From positions 1 to 55,952 of the IMG/VR virus record IMGVR_UViG_3300020404_000088: a DNA stretch of 55,952 bases; one strand, written 5' to 3'. The notes under the pieces were generated by a model. That model had not been told where the DNA came from, searched no databases, and was given only the letters and a program-made list of their open reading frames with translations. This document shows, piece after piece, positions 7,145-16,084 of this stretch (its first letter is position 1; every line of letters starts with the position of its first letter). A program made the translations under genes and the position numbers. This DNA comes from a virus.

Positions 7145-10014
7145 TATAGTTCCTTTTTCATACGTTCAACGGCCTTTTCTAGTTCTTCCTTGTACCGTTC
7201 TTTGTATCGTTTCTTATATTTATCTATTGTTTCTTCTTCATTTCTAAATTTTTCTATATCTGCCATCTTGATAGTTTCACTATATTTTCTGAAGTTTTGT
7301 ATAGGTTGACCTGGGGTCATACTCATTGTATGCCTAGCAGAATGATCTGTGCCTAATAAGTAATATTCATCTATTTTCATCTCTTTTTCAAGTTTATCTA
7401 TCAGACTTTCTTTCTGCATTTCTTTTGTCTTTTTCTTCATCTGTTCAATATATCTTCTATATACTGCCGCTTCTGAAGTTTTACCCATCTCTTTTGCTCG
7501 TTGTTCCATTGCAACAGCAGCTTGAATCTTGTGTGCATGAGTCTTACCAGAATTCTTAATCTTATTCACACTTGCTCTCGCAGTTTCAACATCTTTGAAA
7601 CCTAGACCTTTGATAGTGCCTTTTGGATTTTCATCTGTATATAGATCACTATGTTTATCTGAACCTGCAGGTTGACCTTTCTTTCTAGGTATTCTAGGTG
7701 CTTCGTCTAAAGGTTGTAGATCATATAACCATGCCTTCTTAATCAGACCGTCATTCTCATATGATACATAATTAGAACCTCGCCTAACAACCATACCTTG
7801 TGTGCCGTCTGTATGTTCTACCATATCACCCACGTTGAATATTTTTTCTTGATGATATTCTTCTCTTAAATCATTGTTCACAAAGTCAGTAAAATTACCT
7901 ACATAACTTTCTCTAATGTCCATACCTTTCTTGACAGCGGCAAATAATGCCTTTGTATCACTATCAGAAAGATTAACAACACCTCTTTTAAAATTTCTAT
8001 AATCATTATTCTTTGCCATCTCTCTCATTTTAGAGGCAGACATTCCTGTTACACCTTCAGCATCAGGATCTCTCTCGCCAGATGAAGCAACTTTGATTGA
8101 TTTGTAATTGTATTCTTTACCATTATACTTGTCAGCGAGTGATTGAAACTCTCTTATCCTATCACTACCAGCTACCATGATTATCTCACCATACATCTTG
8201 TCGTAGAATTTTAATATCTCCATAAATGTTCTTTGTGTGCCACCTGCTGCCATAATCTTATTTCTAGGAAACATTTTTCTCATAAACTTAACTTTGGTGT
8301 TTACATCTAATGGATTCTTTCTTTTGTCTTGTGAGGCGCTAGCATAGACAACGTGATTAGCGCTGTTCTTTCTAGCTTGATTTATCACTTCTCTCATAAG
8401 TTTATCATGCCCACTAGTAGGAGGGTTGAACCTACCAAAGGCAAATATTAGTTTCTTGCTATTATCTAACGCCTCTTTAACAGCCCTCGTTTTACTTTGG
8501 GCTAATTCTTTTCTGTAAGGTCCATGACCTTTATCTTTCCAGTTTTTATCTTGAATATTTTTAGCACCGACAGATTCTACATAACCACCTTTAAGTGAAT
8601 CTATCTCATCATCATCAACTTCACCATCTGCTAATATATTTTTTAGATATTTAAAGAAAGTTATATAGTGATATTTTTCTAACATCTTATATATTACATT
8701 TTTAGGTAATCTATTTTTGATACCATATGCTCTAATCTCGTCTGGTGTCATGTCTTTATCAAACGCCGCTCTTCTTTCAGCGTCAACTGTATCACCGATG
8801 TCAACAATATCTTGTATATCTTTTTCTATTTCTTCTAACTTATTCTTAATTCTTTTTTCTAAATCTTTAATATCGCCTGATTTTAATTCTTTTAATTCAT
8901 CATAGTCGATTATATCTCTTTTTAATTCGCCTTTAATTACGTCTATCTCTTGTACTTTTTTATCAAAATCTTTAATATATAAATTAACATCAAAGGTAAA
9001 ATCTTCTGGTCTTTTTACAAACTTATTATTCGTTATATCAAATACTGCGTCTGCTTTATTATTTTGATCATCATAAGTTTTTTCATCTGTAATTAAATAA
9101 TAATTAACAGGATGTTTTGTACCTGGTATTAACTTGCCTTGTATGTTGTCTGGATTTTTAGAAGATAAAAATTGTTTTGATAATCTTAATCTCTCGTCTT
9201 CTTGTTTTTCCTCTGGCACATCAAATAAAATATTAATATCTAAATCAGCATCATTTCTATATCTCTTTGTAAGTATAGAGCCAATCAAAGTTATCTTTAA
9301 AACAGGATATTCTTTTTCAAATTCTTCAACCTGTTTATCAATCATAGATAAAACACTAGACTTAATCTTTGGATTATCTGTATCTTCATCATCAAAAACA
9401 CCAGGTGCATAAGTTCTTCTAGGTATATCGATAATGGATTCTACAAATGTTTTAAATGTTTTCATTTCTTTTACATAGTTCCCTTTATTCATAAGGGCAT
9501 ACATTTTTTCACCTAATAAATTACCAGCATCATAATCTGAAACATAATGAAATCCTGCCAATACTCTTCCATAACCACACTCATTACCTGCCTCGATTAA
9601 GTTAGCCTCGTGTTCAGGAAATTTACCTGCAACATATCTCGCAACTATTCTTGATTGAACCGCATGGCCACTAGGGTATGATGGTGTCTTGTTTGTTTTA
9701 CTTGGTGATGTATCAATCGTCTTATCTATTTCGATAGGTCTCTTTCTATCAAACTTATCTTTAAAATAATTAATAGTATCTGTTGCTCCATAAATTATGT
9801 CTTTAAATTCATCTTTGTGAAACATCATTTTATTATCGTCACAATATTTTTTAATAGCATAGAAAGGAACTTCATCATGGTCTGCGATTGATTTCTCTTG
9901 CTCTGCCGTTCTATTAGATACAATTTTCTTCACCTCTTTTGCTTCACCTATATCATCTTTAGGTGGTGCAGGTATTGTTATATCTTTATACAACTTATCT
10001 TTAAAAAATTTCAT
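7144..10014 (-). CDS. Multi-enzyme fusion: PAP2 phosphatase, two nucleotidyltransferases, KOW-like
   Basis: A 956-residue protein with several recognisable parts. Residues about 85-165 carry PAP2 acid-phosphatase motifs: K...RKRP, PSYPSGH, and GRVLAGFHYVSD. Residues 236-330 resemble a pol-beta-type nucleotidyltransferase (GS at 245-246, DLD at 257-259). Residues 521-665 form an NMN-adenylyltransferase-like domain: GRFNPPTSGH (the HxGH site) and a C-terminal GMSASKMR. Residues 725-770 look like a KOW/SH3 barrel, followed by a basic module ending near 865. An internal MKTFKTFVES at 184-193 resembles a capsid-targeting start, suggesting fusion of once separate internal proteins. Substrates are unknown; nucleotide or NAD chemistry is plausible. 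Confidence 0.75.
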   Translation of the reverse strand: MKFFKDKLYKDITIPAPPKDDIGEAKEVKKIVSNRTAEQEKSIADHDEVPFYAIKKYCDDNKMMFHKDEFKDIIYGATDTINYFKDKFDRKRPIEIDKTIDTSPSKTNKTPSYPSGHAVQSRIVARYVAGKFPEHEANLIEAGNECGYGRVLAGFHYVSDYDAGNLLGEKMYALMNKGNYVKEMKTFKTFVESIIDIPRRTYAPGVFDDEDTDNPKIKSSVLSMIDKQVEEFEKEYPVLKITLIGSILTKRYRNDADLDINILFDVPEEKQEDERLRLSKQFLSSKNPDNIQGKLIPGTKHPVNYYLITDEKTYDDQNNKADAVFDITNNKFVKRPEDFTFDVNLYIKDFDKKVQEIDVIKGELKRDIIDYDELKELKSGDIKDLEKRIKNKLEEIEKDIQDIVDIGDTVDAERRAAFDKDMTPDEIRAYGIKNRLPKNVIYKMLEKYHYITFFKYLKNILADGEVDDDEIDSLKGGYVESVGAKNIQDKNWKDKGHGPYRKELAQSKTRAVKEALDNSKKLIFAFGRFNPPTSGHDKLMREVINQARKNSANHVVYASASQDKRKNPLDVNTKVKFMRKMFPRNKIMAAGGTQRTFMEILKFYDKMYGEIIMVAGSDRIREFQSLADKYNGKEYNYKSIKVASSGERDPDAEGVTGMSASKMREMAKNNDYRNFKRGVVNLSDSDTKALFAAVKKGMDIRESYVGNFTDFVNNDLREEYHQEKIFNVGDMVEHTDGTQGMVVRRGSNYVSYENDGLIKKAWLYDLQPLDEAPRIPRKKGQPAGSDKHSDLYTDENPKGTIKGLGFKDVETARASVNKIKNSGKTHAHKIQAAVAMEQRAKEMGKTSEAAVYRRYIEQMKKKTKEMQKESLIDKLEKEMKIDEYYLLGTDHSARHTMSMTPGQPIQNFRKYSETIKMADIEKFRNEEETIDKYKKRYKERYKEELEKAVERMKKEL

Positions 10015-10268
10015 TATTCTCCACCTCCATTACCATTTGATCCATTACCATTAGTGCCATTACCATTGCCGTTAGTACCATTATCGTTTGTATTGTTATC
10101 ACTTGATTGTTGATCATTTTGTCCGTTGCCATTTCTACCACCAAAGTAAGGATAATATCTAGTCACGCCAGTAGGCACACAGACTTGTAACTTATTATCA
10201 AATCTATATCCTGGTGGACACTTTTTCTGTTTTTGTGCCTGCAACATAAACTGTTTAAATTTATACAT
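10014..10268 (-). CDS. Small protein with CPPGYRFD motif and Asn/Gly repeat tail
   Basis: An 84-residue protein in two parts. Residues 1-35 contain MYKFKQFMLQAQKQKKCPPG and YRFDNKLQVCVPTG, a two-cysteine motif I recall from small proteins of marine phages. The second half is low-complexity (NGNGTNGNGSNGNGGGE type) from near-tandem repeats on DNA. The first residues resemble the capsid-targeting pattern seen in nearby genes. Stop and start overlap with the gene to the left (TAATG). The repeat tail is probably disordered and may vary in length between relatives. Function is unknown. Confidence 0.6.
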   Translation of the reverse strand: MYKFKQFMLQAQKQKKCPPGYRFDNKLQVCVPTGVTRYYPYFGGRNGNGQNDQQSSDNNTNDNGTNGNGNGTNGNGSNGNGGGE

Positions 10269-10269
10269 C

Positions 10270-11502
10270 TTATCCTTTTACCCAATCTTTTGCTACATTA
10301 AAGTTTGCCTGACTAAAGACTAATCTATCAACTAGTTTGACAGCGTTACCTTTATTTATTGCAACATAACCCTCAGGATTTGTTACCTTGTAGCCATTTT
10401 TAGTTCTCATAAAAGAACCTATACTTTGTATCTTATTTAATTTACTTAACAACATACTCTTTGCTGTCTGTAACGTGATGTAAGAAGCAATAGTAAAATA
10501 AAGACCTTGTCTGTTAGGTCTTAATATCTTCATACCTGCTTCTAGTATCTCTTTGTATTTTTGTTTTGCTTTATCAGTTTTCTTACTGTCTATCTCTTTC
10601 TTTATTTTCTCTATGAAATATACCTCAAAGTTATTTGTTAATGCTTTTGCATTACCAATCTTTGATCCTGCTCTAATATATGTATTGAAAAATGTTTTAA
10701 GTTGAACACCTAGAGATAAAGGACCTTTATCTTTTTTAATTTTATCTATGAAAGCACCTGCCTTATAGATAGAACCCTCTGCCATATTTAATATAGCGTC
10801 AAATCTTTTTTCTTCTCCTGAATTAAAACCAGGATCTTCTGCCTGTTTGTATCTTGCGTCATCAAAGAATACGTTTTTGTTTTGCCTTAATCCACCAACA
10901 CTTGCACCAAAACTTGCTTTCATAGTTTTGATCGTTTTACCTGAATATGATGTGTGGAAAATTATACCGATCTTTGCCTTGTTTATTCTATCATACATAG
11001 AACTGCCAAAGAATCCACTCTTGACAACTGGCACAGCATAAGTTATTGTGTTAGGTGTAAATACAATCGACTTCTCTCCATTAACATTAGCCATCTTCTT
11101 ATCATCACTTGTAAACAATAAGTCACCTTGTATTACGCCTTTGATACCTAACGAAGGCAAATACTTTAATGCAACAGCAAGTTTATCCGCTAATGCGCCG
11201 CCGTGGTTTCTGGATATATCCGACACGGTGTAGTTTATTTTAGGCGTTGCATTAAATATTGATTTCGTTCCTACGAAAAATCTACCATTCTCTGGATTGA
11301 TACCACAGAATATAGCAGGTGCACCGTCCCATTTCACTGAAACAGTTGAACCTCCCTTGCCTCCCTGAAGCATTTTTTTGATAGACTTTAAAAACTCAAT
11401 CGAAGTTTTTGCACCGCTTGTCCCATTATTAATAATTTCGTCTTCTAAATGTTCAAGGTGTGTATTTCGGTCTTCATTTAAGACTTTTTTAAACCCTTGC
11501 AT
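10270..11502 (-). CDS. Ligase-superfamily-like protein (DUF6267-like)
   Basis: A 410-residue protein starting MQGFKKVLNEDRNTHLEHLE. The segment VSVKWDGAPAIFCGI (about residues 57-71) has the KxDG pattern of the lysine nucleophile in DNA/RNA ligases and capping enzymes, followed by RFFVGTKS and later GVIQGDLLFT, placed like motifs III and IV. I recall this family from cyanophages as DUF6267. Whether it ligates nucleic acid is unproven. The N-terminus resembles a capsid-targeting sequence with a possible cut after LNE. Overlapping early and late promoters precede it, so it may be made throughout infection. Confidence 0.7.
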   Translation of the reverse strand: MQGFKKVLNEDRNTHLEHLEDEIINNGTSGAKTSIEFLKSIKKMLQGGKGGSTVSVKWDGAPAIFCGINPENGRFFVGTKSIFNATPKINYTVSDISRNHGGALADKLAVALKYLPSLGIKGVIQGDLLFTSDDKKMANVNGEKSIVFTPNTITYAVPVVKSGFFGSSMYDRINKAKIGIIFHTSYSGKTIKTMKASFGASVGGLRQNKNVFFDDARYKQAEDPGFNSGEEKRFDAILNMAEGSIYKAGAFIDKIKKDKGPLSLGVQLKTFFNTYIRAGSKIGNAKALTNNFEVYFIEKIKKEIDSKKTDKAKQKYKEILEAGMKILRPNRQGLYFTIASYITLQTAKSMLLSKLNKIQSIGSFMRTKNGYKVTNPEGYVAINKGNAVKLVDRLVFSQANFNVAKDWVKG

Positions 11503-11533
11503 TATGCACTTTCTCCATTTAATATTATATGAT

Positions 11534-11569
11534 TATTTATATTATAACACACTTTAGACAGGCTGTCAA
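11534..11569 (-). promoter_or_regulatory. Overlapping early and late promoters
   Basis: TTGACA (11564-11569) is followed after 17 bases by TATAAT (11541-11546), a perfect sigma70 consensus. The last T of this -10 is also the first T of a late box TATAAATA (11534-11541). They drive the 10270-11502 gene, which has GGAG upstream of its ATG. Confidence 0.75.
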
Positions 11570-11575
11570 GTGATA

Positions 11576-12835
11576 TTATTTGGCAATTACAAATTTACCA
11601 GATTTTGGTGCTCTAGAGGTTACATAAGTAAATATACTTCTAACAAATTCAGTTTTTACTTCTTGTTTTTCTTTTGCTAGCCAACCTGATATGACAGGCA
11701 TAACTCTATTAATAATAGTTGTAGCACTTAATTCACCTCTTCTTTTATCGTAAGCTTCTTTACCATACTTATTTCTAAATTCTGCTTTTGTTTTCTCGTG
11801 TATCTTATTTTGTGCTTTAAATAGATCATTTCCTATCTTATATTGTTTTAAAAATTCTTCACCAACTTTTGAATTATGTTGACCCACTAACCTAGAAAAT
11901 GCGTCAAATGATGTAAGAGAACCACCTCTTGCTTGAGCACCTTTATATGTAAAGTCAACTTTCCATTGACCTGCTGAGGGTTCATGTCTTATCTGTATCT
12001 TACCTTTATCACCACCTTTATCGTCAACTATTCCTAATAACATATCTCTTTGTGGATCTTTTTCTGTGTACCAGACTTTACCTGCTTTCATTTCAACTTT
12101 ATATATATCTTTATATTTTACATTTTTTAATAATTCTGTTTTTGATTTTTCATCAAAGTTTACTGGTTGAAGTTGAACCTCTTTAATTTGTTTTTTTAAA
12201 GATAAAGGAAATAAATCACCTGATTTCATATTTTCAGTAATTAGTATGTTTAATCTATCTATATTATATGAGCCTTGATTTGATTGTGCAAATGATAACT
12301 CTTTATTAACATTTCTTTTTGCAACTTCACTAGCAAAATACATATCAGCAGGACTCCATTTATTAATATCACCAAACGATGGTTGTCCTAGAGTAGTCCA
12401 GTATTTTGTATTCTTATTTGCTATCTTAAATAACTTCTCTATATTACCCATGATAGGACCATCACCTCTTTTGTATAGTAAGTTATTAATTCCTGGTGTC
12501 TGTATTCTATTAAATTTTGTATATCCTAACTTTGACATTAAAGTTGTAATATCTTGAATTAATTTCAAAGCAATTAAAACAGAGGATCGATACCAACCAT
12601 TTTTATCACTAGGTCTTTTTAAAAAATCTTCTATACCTATTAATGAAGCACCTGGAGTATCAATAGCTTTATATGCTTGATCTATTAATTTTCTATTATC
12701 AGATTCAAATTCATTATAGTTAGTATATTTTGATAAATCTAAAACTGATTTTGCCTTTGATACACCTGCAATGTCGGCTATAGCACAAAATAGTGCTTGT
12801 GCTGATTCTCCGAATTTTGTATCTATTGCTGACAT
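11576..12835 (-). CDS. Unrecognised 419-residue protein
   Basis: Start placed at 12835 (MSAIDTKFGESAQALFCAIA); the 16 residues that could be added upstream are a translation of the tRNA gene. The protein is lysine-rich and mixed alpha/beta, with the words FLKRPSDKNGWYRSSVLIAL in the first third, a charged middle (YKVEMKAGKVWYTEKDPQRD) and IRHEPSAGQWKVDFTYKG followed by an Arg/Gly loop later. The C-terminal third has GKEAYDKRRGELSATTIINR. The E/K pattern in the middle could fit a nuclease-like fold, but I cannot show it. A late box ends five bases before ATG, so its mRNA may be leaderless. Function is unknown. Confidence 0.7.
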   Translation of the reverse strand: MSAIDTKFGESAQALFCAIADIAGVSKAKSVLDLSKYTNYNEFESDNRKLIDQAYKAIDTPGASLIGIEDFLKRPSDKNGWYRSSVLIALKLIQDITTLMSKLGYTKFNRIQTPGINNLLYKRGDGPIMGNIEKLFKIANKNTKYWTTLGQPSFGDINKWSPADMYFASEVAKRNVNKELSFAQSNQGSYNIDRLNILITENMKSGDLFPLSLKKQIKEVQLQPVNFDEKSKTELLKNVKYKDIYKVEMKAGKVWYTEKDPQRDMLLGIVDDKGGDKGKIQIRHEPSAGQWKVDFTYKGAQARGGSLTSFDAFSRLVGQHNSKVGEEFLKQYKIGNDLFKAQNKIHEKTKAEFRNKYGKEAYDKRRGELSATTIINRVMPVISGWLAKEKQEVKTEFVRSIFTYVTSRAPKSGKFVIAK

Positions 12836-12840
12836 ATCAT

Positions 12841-12848
12841 TATTTATA
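12841..12848 (-). promoter_or_regulatory. Late box just downstream of the tRNA
   Basis: Exact TATAAATA on the minus strand beginning two bases after the tRNA CCA end. Five bases separate it from the ATG at 12835, so by T4 rules transcription would begin at the A of that ATG. Functional use is inferred. Confidence 0.5.
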
Positions 12849-12850
12849 TA

Positions 12851-12927
<77 letters not shown>

Positions 12928-12931
12928 CTAA

Positions 12932-13633
12932 TTAATCTTTTTTAGATTCTTCTTTTTTCATACCATCTGTTGTGCCTTTGAACACTAATGATACTCTAAA
13001 CTTATCTGTTTCAACTGATCTCGCAACATGAGGTATTCTACCATCAAACAATACGACACGACCTGCTCTTGGCCAGTATGACTTCACAATGTTTTTTGCG
13101 TCACTACCATTAAGACCATATGGTGTTTTTATCGCCATCGCTCTTTGTTCATCATTTAGATTAGGTGTCCAGAATTCAATCGATCCACCATCTTCAGGTT
13201 GCCAATCAGGTGTTAGATATACAATTGCTGTATATTGATTAGCAGTCCAACCGTCAATGTGTATGCCGCCCGATTGATGTTTACCATGACCATTAAGATA
13301 ATGCCTTAATAGTTTCATACCAGGATTAACTTTATCCCATATCTCTTTAACCCAATCTTGTTCTATCTCGTATTCTTCTCTCTTGGTATCATGGCCACCA
13401 AGATGAATATGTTTATAACCAGATGTCTTTGCCTCTGCTTTCATCTCTTCCGATGAATACCAACCTTCTTGCCAGTCTAACTTCATAGCAATATCATAAT
13501 ATCTTTTAATATCTTCTTCAGGTATTGTGCCGTCTGAAGCATTGATTGTTCTATGATAATCACCACCAAGCATATTACTACCATCGGTAGTTGAGTATTT
13601 GCCGTCTGGTTGTTTCATTATTACTTCACCCAT
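12932..13633 (-). CDS. 2OG-Fe(II) oxygenase, prolyl-4-hydroxylase type
   Basis: A 233-residue protein. The Fe(II) ligands are visible as HIDGW (H and D, near residue 124) and the distal H in GRIPHVARSV (near 204), with the 2-oxoglutarate-binding arginine in FRVSLVFK. GGSIEFWTP and GRVVLFDGRIPH match the strand pattern of the P4H family. Such enzymes hydroxylate side chains, sugars or bases with O2 and 2-oxoglutarate; the substrate here is unknown. The start overlaps the previous stop (TAATG). It is one of three oxygenase genes in the window, each from a different subfamily. Confidence 0.85.
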   Translation of the reverse strand: MGEVIMKQPDGKYSTTDGSNMLGGDYHRTINASDGTIPEEDIKRYYDIAMKLDWQEGWYSSEEMKAEAKTSGYKHIHLGGHDTKREEYEIEQDWVKEIWDKVNPGMKLLRHYLNGHGKHQSGGIHIDGWTANQYTAIVYLTPDWQPEDGGSIEFWTPNLNDEQRAMAIKTPYGLNGSDAKNIVKSYWPRAGRVVLFDGRIPHVARSVETDKFRVSLVFKGTTDGMKKEESKKD

Positions 13634-13908
13634 TATATTTTCCCTTCCGTCAAGAACTTGACAATGCCACCACTATGAATCCATTGTTTATGTTTATTAT
13701 GAAAAGCAGCAAGCTTCTTAGCATCATCTTCAAAGTGACTTGATTGAATAATACTTCCTGTTGGTCTTTCTATAACCAACCATCGCATTTTATTTTTATG
13801 CTTACTCAATTTAGTTTCATAGAATAGTTTATTTTTATGCATAGTCTTTGGTGGTCTTTTGTCACCAGGAAAATGCCTAGTTCTATTGCTGCTTTTCTTT
13901 TTTTTCAT
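13633..13908 (-). CDS. Small basic protein of unknown function
   Basis: The start at 13908 (MKKKKSSNRTRHFPGDKRPP) is preferred; extending to 13977 would overlap the upstream gene in another frame for about 70 bases. The 91-residue product is strongly basic at the N-terminus, then has a compact module (MRWLVIERPTGSIIQSSHFE, AAFHNKHKQW) resembling a small nucleic-acid-binding or beta-sheet domain. No cysteine motifs or membrane segments. It is coupled to the oxygenase gene by a TAATG overlap. A role in binding nucleic acid is a guess from charge. Confidence 0.6.
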   Translation of the reverse strand: MKKKKSSNRTRHFPGDKRPPKTMHKNKLFYETKLSKHKNKMRWLVIERPTGSIIQSSHFEDDAKKLAAFHNKHKQWIHSGGIVKFLTEGKI

Positions 13909-13909
13909 A

Positions 13910-14185
13910 TTATGATTGTGGTTGATCTGCGTTATCCTCTGCAGGTTCCTCAGCAGAGTTAGCGGCAGGCTCACCATCTTTAGCAGTTTCTTCTACTAAA
14001 GCACTTTCAGGTAGATTATTTGTTAAATAATCGCTGTACCAATTAATTATAATTTTAACATTATCAAACTCAGATGTTAATTGTCTTAATTTAGCTTGTG
14101 CCTGTGAAACCTGTACGACAGCGTTCTTACACTTATCGTCTATTTTAGTTTCGTCATATGTTTTACCATTTATTGTTATTGCCAT
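13910..14185 (-). CDS. Conserved small phage protein with acidic tail
   Basis: A 91-residue protein with AAGGAG before the ATG. The N-terminal two-thirds (MAITINGKTYDETKIDDKCK, VSQAQAKLRQLTSEFDNVKI) is a beta hairpin followed by a long helix, a pattern I recall from small proteins of marine T4-like phages. The last third is a disordered Glu/Ala/Asp-rich tail. It lies between the cold-shock gene (10 bases) and the basic protein gene (1 base). Function is unknown. Confidence 0.65.
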   Translation of the reverse strand: MAITINGKTYDETKIDDKCKNAVVQVSQAQAKLRQLTSEFDNVKIIINWYSDYLTNNLPESALVEETAKDGEPAANSAEEPAEDNADQPQS

Positions 14186-14195
14186 TTTGTTCTCC

Positions 14196-14399
14196 TTATA
14201 TTAATGCAATGTCAGAAGCAGCCTGTTTACCACGTTGCTCTGTTAGTTCGTAAGATACTGCTTGTCCATCTGAAACAGATTGTACATTTGCAGCTTGTAA
14301 TGCTGATACATGAAGGAATGCATCTTTACCACCATCATCTGGTGTTATAAATCCGAATCCTTTTTTAGCATCAAACCATTTTACTTTTCCTGTAGCCAT
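14196..14399 (-). CDS. csp: Cold-shock protein (CspA family)
   Basis: A 67-residue cold-shock domain, the normal full length. RNP1 (KKGFGFI, residues 13-19) and RNP2-like DAFLHVSAL (26-34) are intact, as is the opening MATGKVKWFD. These proteins bind single-stranded RNA and DNA, acting as RNA chaperones. AAGGAAAA precedes the ATG. It follows the replicative helicase gene by 24 bases, so it is probably co-transcribed with replication genes. The gene looks acquired from a bacterium; the identity is very secure, the role in infection is not. Confidence 0.95.
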   Translation of the reverse strand: MATGKVKWFDAKKGFGFITPDDGGKDAFLHVSALQAANVQSVSDGQAVSYELTEQRGKQAASDIALI

Positions 14400-14423
14400 T
14401 TATTTTCCTTTTTAGTTTAGGTC

Positions 14424-15800
14424 TTATATTTTAAAGTCCGAGAATTGACCTACTTTTTTCCCGAATTTATTATCAGTTGTTAATGTTTGACCACTATCAA
14501 CTAAATCTGTTTGTGCTGATTGTTCTACATCATAGAATCTCATCTTTGATCTATCAACACCTAGAATAAATTTTCTATTGATCGTTGGATCATTATATCT
14601 ATTCTTTAATTGTTTAACCATTATCTGATTCTTTTCTTCTAGTTCTTCACTTGATATCAAGGCGAACATGAAGTCTGCCGTTGCAGGCAAACCAAAACTT
14701 TCAGATGTATCTTCTAAACCTACATCACTACTTACAAAACCACCTCTTGTAGTTTGTGTGGCAGAGAATATAGGTACATCAATCTCAACTGCAAGACCTC
14801 TTAGTTCTTCAGCGATTGATTTGATGTAAGTATAACTATTCACATTTGCACCTGATTTAAATCTTGCACTAGCACATATATTCAGATAATCAATAAATAC
14901 AATATCTGGTTTAAAAGATTTCTTCATTGCAAGTTCACTCAATAGATTCTTGAAATGACCTGTATGAGCAGACGCAGTAGGATATTCTTTGATGATTAAC
15001 TTACCTGTCGTCTTACTTTGTAATTTGTTTATCTTCGTTTCATACATTGTATATGGCAATTCTTCAAGATCACTCATACCCACATTCAATAGATTAGCAT
15101 CTATTCTCTCGGCAATTCTTTCTTCAGCCATCTCCATAGTAATATACAATACGTTCTTACCTTGTAATAATACAGATGAAGCAAGGTGTGTCATAAACAT
15201 TGTCTTACCAACACCTGTACCTGCAAGACAAATATTCAAAGTCTTGCTTGGTATACCACCTCTTGTAATTTTATTGAAGAAATCTAAATCTAATTCTAAT
15301 CTTTCTTCTTTCTTTTTATAGAAGTCATATCTTTCCTGTGACTCTAGTAAATAATCATGCCCAACTTTTTGATCAAACGATACACTCAAAGCACCTGATA
15401 ATAATTCAGGTAGATATTCTGGTGTGTGTTGTTTATCTTTACCATCTAGTATCTGAATACCACCTAGTATTGCATTATGTATGGCACGATCTTTACAAAA
15501 CTTTTCTGTTGTTTCTAATAACCATTCTGTATTCACTGGTTCTTTATCTAATGTAGATAATATATCTGTTATCTTTTTGTATTCATCTTCATTAATATTC
15601 TTATTAGAGTTAATCTCAATAGATAATGCTTCTTTTGTAGGAAGACTATTATACTTGTCAACAAATTTATAGATTTCTAAAAATAATAATCCTTCTAATC
15701 TGTCAGCAAAGTATTCTTGTTTGATGAAAGGTAAAACTTTTCTAGTATATTCTTCGTTGTGAATTAAATTACTTAAAGCTGTTTGTTCAATTCTTGGCAT
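14424..15800 (-). CDS. gp41: Replicative DNA helicase (T4 gp41-like)
   Basis: A 458-residue DnaB/gp41-type hexameric helicase that unwinds DNA 5'-3' at the fork and partners with primase. The C-terminal RecA fold is clear: Walker A GTGVGKT at about 194-200, ITMEMAEERIAERID after it, Walker B DIVFIDYLNI near 285, and a conserved GLPATADFMFAL region. The N-terminal 150 residues match the helical domain of the family. It lies three genes after polymerase in the T4 order (43-uvsX-x-41), overlapping the preceding small gene by 14 bases. Confidence 0.95.
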   Translation of the reverse strand: MPRIEQTALSNLIHNEEYTRKVLPFIKQEYFADRLEGLLFLEIYKFVDKYNSLPTKEALSIEINSNKNINEDEYKKITDILSTLDKEPVNTEWLLETTEKFCKDRAIHNAILGGIQILDGKDKQHTPEYLPELLSGALSVSFDQKVGHDYLLESQERYDFYKKKEERLELDLDFFNKITRGGIPSKTLNICLAGTGVGKTMFMTHLASSVLLQGKNVLYITMEMAEERIAERIDANLLNVGMSDLEELPYTMYETKINKLQSKTTGKLIIKEYPTASAHTGHFKNLLSELAMKKSFKPDIVFIDYLNICASARFKSGANVNSYTYIKSIAEELRGLAVEIDVPIFSATQTTRGGFVSSDVGLEDTSESFGLPATADFMFALISSEELEEKNQIMVKQLKNRYNDPTINRKFILGVDRSKMRFYDVEQSAQTDLVDSGQTLTTDNKFGKKVGQFSDFKI

Positions 15801-16074
15801 TTAGTTTATCTTCTTTTAGTTTTTCATCAAGTAACACAACTAGTATGTCACCGATATGGTTAATAAATTCTTGACTATCAATATCTGCGTCAATCTTATT
15901 CTCTATTATATCATAATCGAACTGCATAGGCAAGGTGCCATCGGGTCTTTTTTCAGATTCAGGTCTGAACCCAACAGCACCGTACTTATAAACTATTGAT
16001 GAAAATGGACCACTAATCAACTTCAATGCCGTAAAGTCCTCTCCAGGCTTCTCTACGAACACATAGTCTTCCAT
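15787..16074 (-). CDS. Conserved protein between uvsX and gene 41
   Basis: A 95-residue protein when started at 16074 (MEDYVFVEKPGEDFTALKL), 10 bases after the uvsX stop. An in-frame ATG at 16161 would overlap uvsX by 77 bases and is less likely. The pattern IVYKYGAVGFRPE, then MQFDYDIIENKIDAD and EFINHIGDILVVLLDE, is one I recall from this same position in marine T4-like phages. In T4 the slot between uvsX and 41 is held by gene 40, but I see no clear similarity to gp40. Its place suggests a role with the recombinase or helicase. Function is unknown. Confidence 0.7.
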   Translation of the reverse strand: MEDYVFVEKPGEDFTALKLISGPFSSIVYKYGAVGFRPESEKRPDGTLPMQFDYDIIENKIDADIDSQEFINHIGDILVVLLDEKLKEDKLNAKN

Positions 16075-16084
16075 ATGTTTAGGA

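Noticed and set aside
13909-13977. Longer start for the basic 13633-13908 gene
   Set aside because: It would lie over the acidic tail of the upstream gene in another frame.
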